A stretch of 64,000 nucleotides of DNA, taken from the NCBI GenBank assembly GCA_039545275.1, contig BCHS01000002.1, positions 124,001 through 188,000 of the forward strand, read 5' to 3'. Within the stretch, counting starts at the first letter, position 1. Each line of letters starts with the position of its first letter. A program made the position numbers and the translations under genes. The DNA is from Pseudomicrostroma phylloplanum (lineage: Eukaryota > Basidiomycota > Exobasidiomycetes > Microstromatales). This document shows positions 60,511 to 64,000 of this stretch, piece after piece. The notes beneath the pieces were generated by a model. The model worked only from the letters and a program-made list of their open reading frames with translations, was not told the origin of the DNA and searched no databases.

Positions 60511-62387
60511 ATGAGCTCAAACGCTGGAGGTCTGCCCAGAGCAGCGCCCCCCTCTACCGATTCCACCTCCTCTGCTCCCGCAACCGCTACCCCGCGTCCT
60601 CGGTCCGCCTTCCACTCCTCGCTCCTCGAGCTCGGCCTGACCCTCTCCCAGCCTCACCAAGGCACTCAGAGCGAGTCTGGCAAGAGGGATACCGCGACTC
60701 CCTACACCTTCTACACTCCCACTCCCGAGACCCATGCGAAGGTACTGCATCGCCTGGTTCGCGAGAGGCAGCGCACCATGGCCATTGAGCGCGTCAAGAG
60801 TCGCTCCCGGTCAAGGTACGGTCGTGGTGTCAGCAGCGGACCTGGAGGCCGACGCGGGGAAAGCGCTAATGGGCGAGCATCAGACCGAGATAGATCCGTA
60901 GAGCCTCGCAACCCCGTCGACGAAGGTCAGGTAGAGCAGGACGCACGCGAGGCCAGCCGCTCCCGACCTGGCGGAACTGTGGATGAAGCCACGCAGGCCA
61001 TCTTCCGCGATAAGCTCTCCCTGCGGGCAGAGGATGCGAGGAGTCTATGGGGATGGAGTATGCCCGTGCAGATAGGCAGTATGGAAAAGTCCATCTACCT
61101 CGCCGACAGTGACTCGCCCCTGCTCGCTCGGGAGTCAGACGGACTCCTCGTTCCCAAGGTCCGCCTCTCCAACCTGTACCTCCCATCAACCACACCTCGA
61201 CATGCCTCTGACCCTAAAACCCGGAAGCTGCTAGTGGAGGAGCAGAAGAAGCGGCAGCTCATCCTGTATGCGCATTCCTCCTTCCCCACGAGCGCGAGCG
61301 ATGCAGTCTTCTTCGGACCAGACACATACCGCTTCCTCTCCTTTCTCTCCTCTGCTTTGGCCGATCTTCCAGCTCCCGACGCTTCTGGACAATGGAAGCT
61401 GGGAGTGGATGTCGGTACTGGCGCCGGAGCAGGCGCACTAGCTATTGCCGGGCTGAAGAAGGCAGAAGGACCTGCCGAGCTGGACGCGAAGCCTGCAAAG
61501 GCTACAAAGGATGAGGAACCCCTCGTCGCCCGCGTCCTCGGCATGGACATCAACCCCAAAGCTCTCGAATTCGCGGAAGTGAACGGGTCTCTCTACCACC
61601 ACCACTCTTCACTCTGCTCCTCCTACTCCCTCTCCCCATCCGGAGCAGAGGAAGAAGCAACGTGGGGCGATCGGCTCAAGTTCAGGGAGAGCGACCTTCT
61701 GCAGGCTCTCACCGACGACGAGAAGAGACAAGTAGACCTCATCATCTCAAATCCACCGTACATCGCCTTTGGCAGTGACGATGCTATCCCCGAGGAGGAT
61801 GAAGACGAGGAAGGTGAAGGTGGTAGGGGAAGGACGAGGACTGCTCCAGCCAGGGCGGCTAAGAAGGGGGCGTCTTACGGTGAGGCCAACCTTCCCACCC
61901 GCGTCTTCCCCGCCTTCTTGACCACAATACTGACCACCCTCTTTCTTACACCCACTCCCTTCTCAACCCGACAGCCGACGGAGGCTCCTCGTGTGGCCTC
62001 TCCCTCCCACTGACCATCCTCCACGAGTCCCTCAAGCTGCTCCGCCCCGGCGGGCTCTGTCTCCTCTACACTGGCGTGCCCGTCAGTCTCAACGGCCACA
62101 ACCCTCTCCGCGCAGCCTGCGAGGAGTACAATGCCCGCGCTGAGCAGGGAGGGGTGGAACAGCCCTTGCTTTCGCAGGCGGGGGATCTGTCGCTCGAGAA
62201 TGAGAACAAGACGCAGAGCGGGGGAAAAGGAGGGTCGGCGGGAGGGGTACGGGCTAGGCTGGAGTACTGGACTACCATTGATGCAGATGTATTTGGAGAT
62301 GAGCTCGCTGATCCTACGGGCCCTTATGGAGGCGGGTCGGGCGTGGGGAGGATCGAGGTGGTGGGCGTTGGGATGAGGAGATTGTGA
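60511..62387 (+). CDS. Class I SAM-dependent methyltransferase with NPPY motif
   Basis: Exons 60511-61879 and 61975-62387 give 593 aa. The 95-nt intron (GTGAGG ... CTGAC ... CGACAG) converts GASY-G to GASYADGG and restores the frame, which otherwise ends in a stop. An SR-rich disordered stretch is followed by LGVDVGTGAGAG (SAM-binding motif I, near 297), VLGMDINPKALEFAEVNG (motif II acidic residue) and IISNPPYIAF (near 411), the motif of amino- and N-methyltransferases such as PrmC/HemK and N6A enzymes. YADGG ... LTILHESLKLLRPGGLCLLY completes the fold. The family with the ADGG block after NPPY is widespread in bacteria and fungi. The target (protein Gln, nucleic acid or small molecule) cannot be told. 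Confidence 0.8.
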
Positions 62388-62629
62388 GAAGCAATAAGGA
62401 AAGACGGGACTGCTCGCCGCACATCACTCTCATGATCAACAGAGGCATGATGCATTGCACGTATATAGTCTGCAGGCAAGGCAGGAAGGGTAGCAGAGGA
62501 CAGCACAGCCCAGCATAGCATAGGATTGAGCAATAATCACAATAGAGACGATCCTTTCCCACCTCGCCTCTGTCTCCCTTTGGCGGGATGACCACCGCCC
62601 CCGTCGCATCGTCGCGCCCCGCTCCTCGC

Positions 62630-64000
62630 TTACAATCCGACCAAGGTCATCATCAAGTACCCCAATGTGCCCACAATGGCTGTGGCGAGCAGACTGGCAG
62701 GCACGCCCACCTTGAGGAAATCCTTTGCAGTCACGTACCTCCTCCCCACCGAGTCCACTTGGCTCACCGCCGTCATATTGGGGAAGCCACTGACCGGCAG
62801 TCCACAAGCGGCGGAAGCCGTGAGCACCGTAGCCATGATGAGGAGCTTGGGATGCGGGTCGCTCAGAGAATCTCCTACCTGCGAGGCGATGGGTACGAGG
62901 AGCACAGCGGCGATGGTGTGAGAGATGAAGGTAGCTACCACGAGGGAGATGCCCAGGAGGGAGAAGAGGACCTGCCAGATCGGCATGCCCTTGACCATCG
63001 ACTGGATCACATCGTCCATCGAGTCGAGGAGACCAGAGGAAGTTACTGCCTTTCCGAGGGCAATGCCGCCCATTGCGAGGATGACGACGGTCCATAGGAA
63101 GTTGTTGAAGTCTTCCTTTGACAGGATGCCGGTGCCGAAGAAGAGGATCATGGGGATGATGGCAATGACGCCCATGTCTCCAAACATCCACTCGAAGTTG
63201 CGCTCCACGCACCACAGCACAATCGTACCGATGGTAACTGCCGAAATGTAGTACTGGATGCCAGTGAAACGATCCGAACTTTCAGAGATCTTCTTGATGA
63301 CAGTGCCTCTGCCGCTGCCGTAGGCCCAGAGGAGTAGAATCCAGATGACGACGAGGGACAGTCCCGAGACGGGGATAGTGATGGCAAACCACTGCAGCCA
63401 TCCGATTCCTGCTCCGGGCATGTACTGCAGAGCGATCAAATTCTGAGGCGAGGCGATAGGAGAAGTCTGCCCTCCGATGTTGGAGGCCAGGGCGATTCCC
63501 ATGATCAAGCTGGGGCCAAAGGTAGACTTCGAGGGCAAATTCCGCAGAATGGGCTGAATGAGCGAGTACATCAGTACTGGTGCAGCGACGTTGGAGATCC
63601 ACATCGAGGCAAAGCAAGCCACAGCCATGTGTGCCAGAAGCACGTAGGAGGGCTTTGTGCCTGCCAGTCGCAGGACTTTTTGGGCCAGGAGCTTGTCGAT
63701 TCCATACTTGGACAACGCGGCGGCGATGGTGAAACCTCCGAGGAGCAGACACATGTTGGGGGTGAACATCGTCGAGAAGATCCATTTTGTGGTCTCGTTG
63801 GCATTCATGCGGCGATCTTCGATGTCGTCGGTTCGGCCGACCCTCAGCGTCACGACGAGGAATGGCACCAGCAGAGACGTGACGAAGAGCGGGATGACCT
63901 CTGTAGCCCAAAGGACAGTGCAAAAGGCTAGCATCGCGAGGCAATTCTGCTCCTCTACACGAGGGAAGAAGCGCAGCCCCGGAGCCTTTAGTAGGAGACC
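62630..64000 (-). CDS. Low-affinity phosphate transporter, SLC13/Pho87-90-91 type, N-terminus cut by window edge
   Basis: 457 codons are open from the window edge to the stop at 62630. The N-terminal part (in Pho87/90/91 a regulatory SPX domain) lies beyond base 64000 and is not visible. Membrane helices match the DASS/SLC13 family: ILWATEVIPLFVTSLLVP-type helix (LWATEVIPLFVTSLLVPFLV), MCLLLGGFTIAAALSKYGID, LASNIGGQTSPIASPQNLIA with the SNT-like GGQTSPI hairpin, TFISHTIAAVLLVPIA, and SAACGLPVSGFPNMTA as the second re-entrant signature. It probably imports phosphate at the plasma membrane or exports it from the vacuole (Pho91 type). Other SLC13 anions are possible. The reading frame upstream of ATG 63934 (FFPRVEEQNCLA) is in-family, so that ATG is internal. 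Confidence 0.87.
   Translation of the reverse strand, partial: GLLLKAPGLRFFPRVEEQNCLAMLAFCTVLWATEVIPLFVTSLLVPFLVVTLRVGRTDDIEDRRMNANETTKWIFSTMFTPNMCLLLGGFTIAAALSKYGIDKLLAQKVLRLAGTKPSYVLLAHMAVACFASMWISNVAAPVLMYSLIQPILRNLPSKSTFGPSLIMGIALASNIGGQTSPIASPQNLIALQYMPGAGIGWLQWFAITIPVSGLSLVVIWILLLWAYGSGRGTVIKKISESSDRFTGIQYYISAVTIGTIVLWCVERNFEWMFGDMGVIAIIPMILFFGTGILSKEDFNNFLWTVVILAMGGIALGKAVTSSGLLDSMDDVIQSMVKGMPIWQVLFSLLGISLVVATFISHTIAAVLLVPIASQVGDSLSDPHPKLLIMATVLTASAACGLPVSGFPNMTAVSQVDSVGRRYVTAKDFLKVGVPASLLATAIVGTLGYLMMTLVGL

Noticed and set aside
63932..63934. ATG 63934 as the start of the phosphate transporter
   Set aside because: Family-like sequence continues in frame upstream to the window edge, so this Met is internal.
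1..64000. A biosynthetic or defence gene cluster, or a mobile element
   Set aside because: No polyketide, peptide-synthetase, terpene, transposase, reverse-transcriptase or integrase motif was found, and neighbouring genes have unrelated housekeeping roles.

Overview
The window is nuclear DNA of a basidiomycete fungus. The genes are eukaryotic: ribosomal protein eL30, a proteasome alpha subunit, eIF4E, PRP19, COG3, APC5 and a PPZ phosphatase. They sit close together on both strands. I could place about 25 introns. Most are 70-160 nt, start GTGAGT, end in CAG or TAG, and often carry a GCTGAC/CTGAC-type branch site. Genes have few introns, the DNA is GC-rich, and proteins carry long Ser/Ala/Pro-rich disordered tails. 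This fits the smut lineage (Ustilaginomycotina) best, but that placement is inference. I saw no transposon, tRNA, rRNA, CRISPR or viral sequence.

Layout, 1-19 kb: a tRNA 2'-phosphotransferase fragment (-) runs off the left edge. It is followed by an APC-superfamily amino acid permease (+), an MFS sugar transporter (-), eL30 (+), a 2 kb intergenic stretch, a PPZ-type phosphatase (+), an F-box-like protein (-), Golgi-tether subunit COG3 (-) and proteasome subunit alpha7/PRE10 (-). 19-33 kb: a CorA-type metal transporter with an altered signature (-), eIF4E (-), an Mtm1/SLC25A39-type mitochondrial carrier (+), an orphan 7TM protein (-) and APC5 (-).

33-64 kb: a 2027-aa protein related to PX-associated lipid-trafficking proteins (+), a membrane protein with a GRAM-like C-terminus (+), a small acidic Chz1-like protein (+), a four-TM protein (-), a mitochondrial-type PPR protein (+), PRP19 (+), a small Ser-rich protein (-), a haem-oxygenase-fold protein (-), an NPPY-motif methyltransferase (+), and the C-terminal part of a Pho87/90/91-type phosphate transporter (-) that runs off the right edge.

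The genes do not form a pathway cluster; this is ordinary housekeeping gene space. The points of interest are in gene structure and variant motifs: an eL30 start codon split by a 560-nt intron, two GC-AG introns supported by protein conservation, a CorA homologue with GTN instead of GMN, a four-cysteine matrix loop in the Mtm1-type carrier, a perfectly periodic 8-bp tandem repeat shared by two convergent 3' ends, and a C27 run six bases from a stop codon. Exon coordinates in the entries come from reading splice sites and frames by eye, without transcript data.
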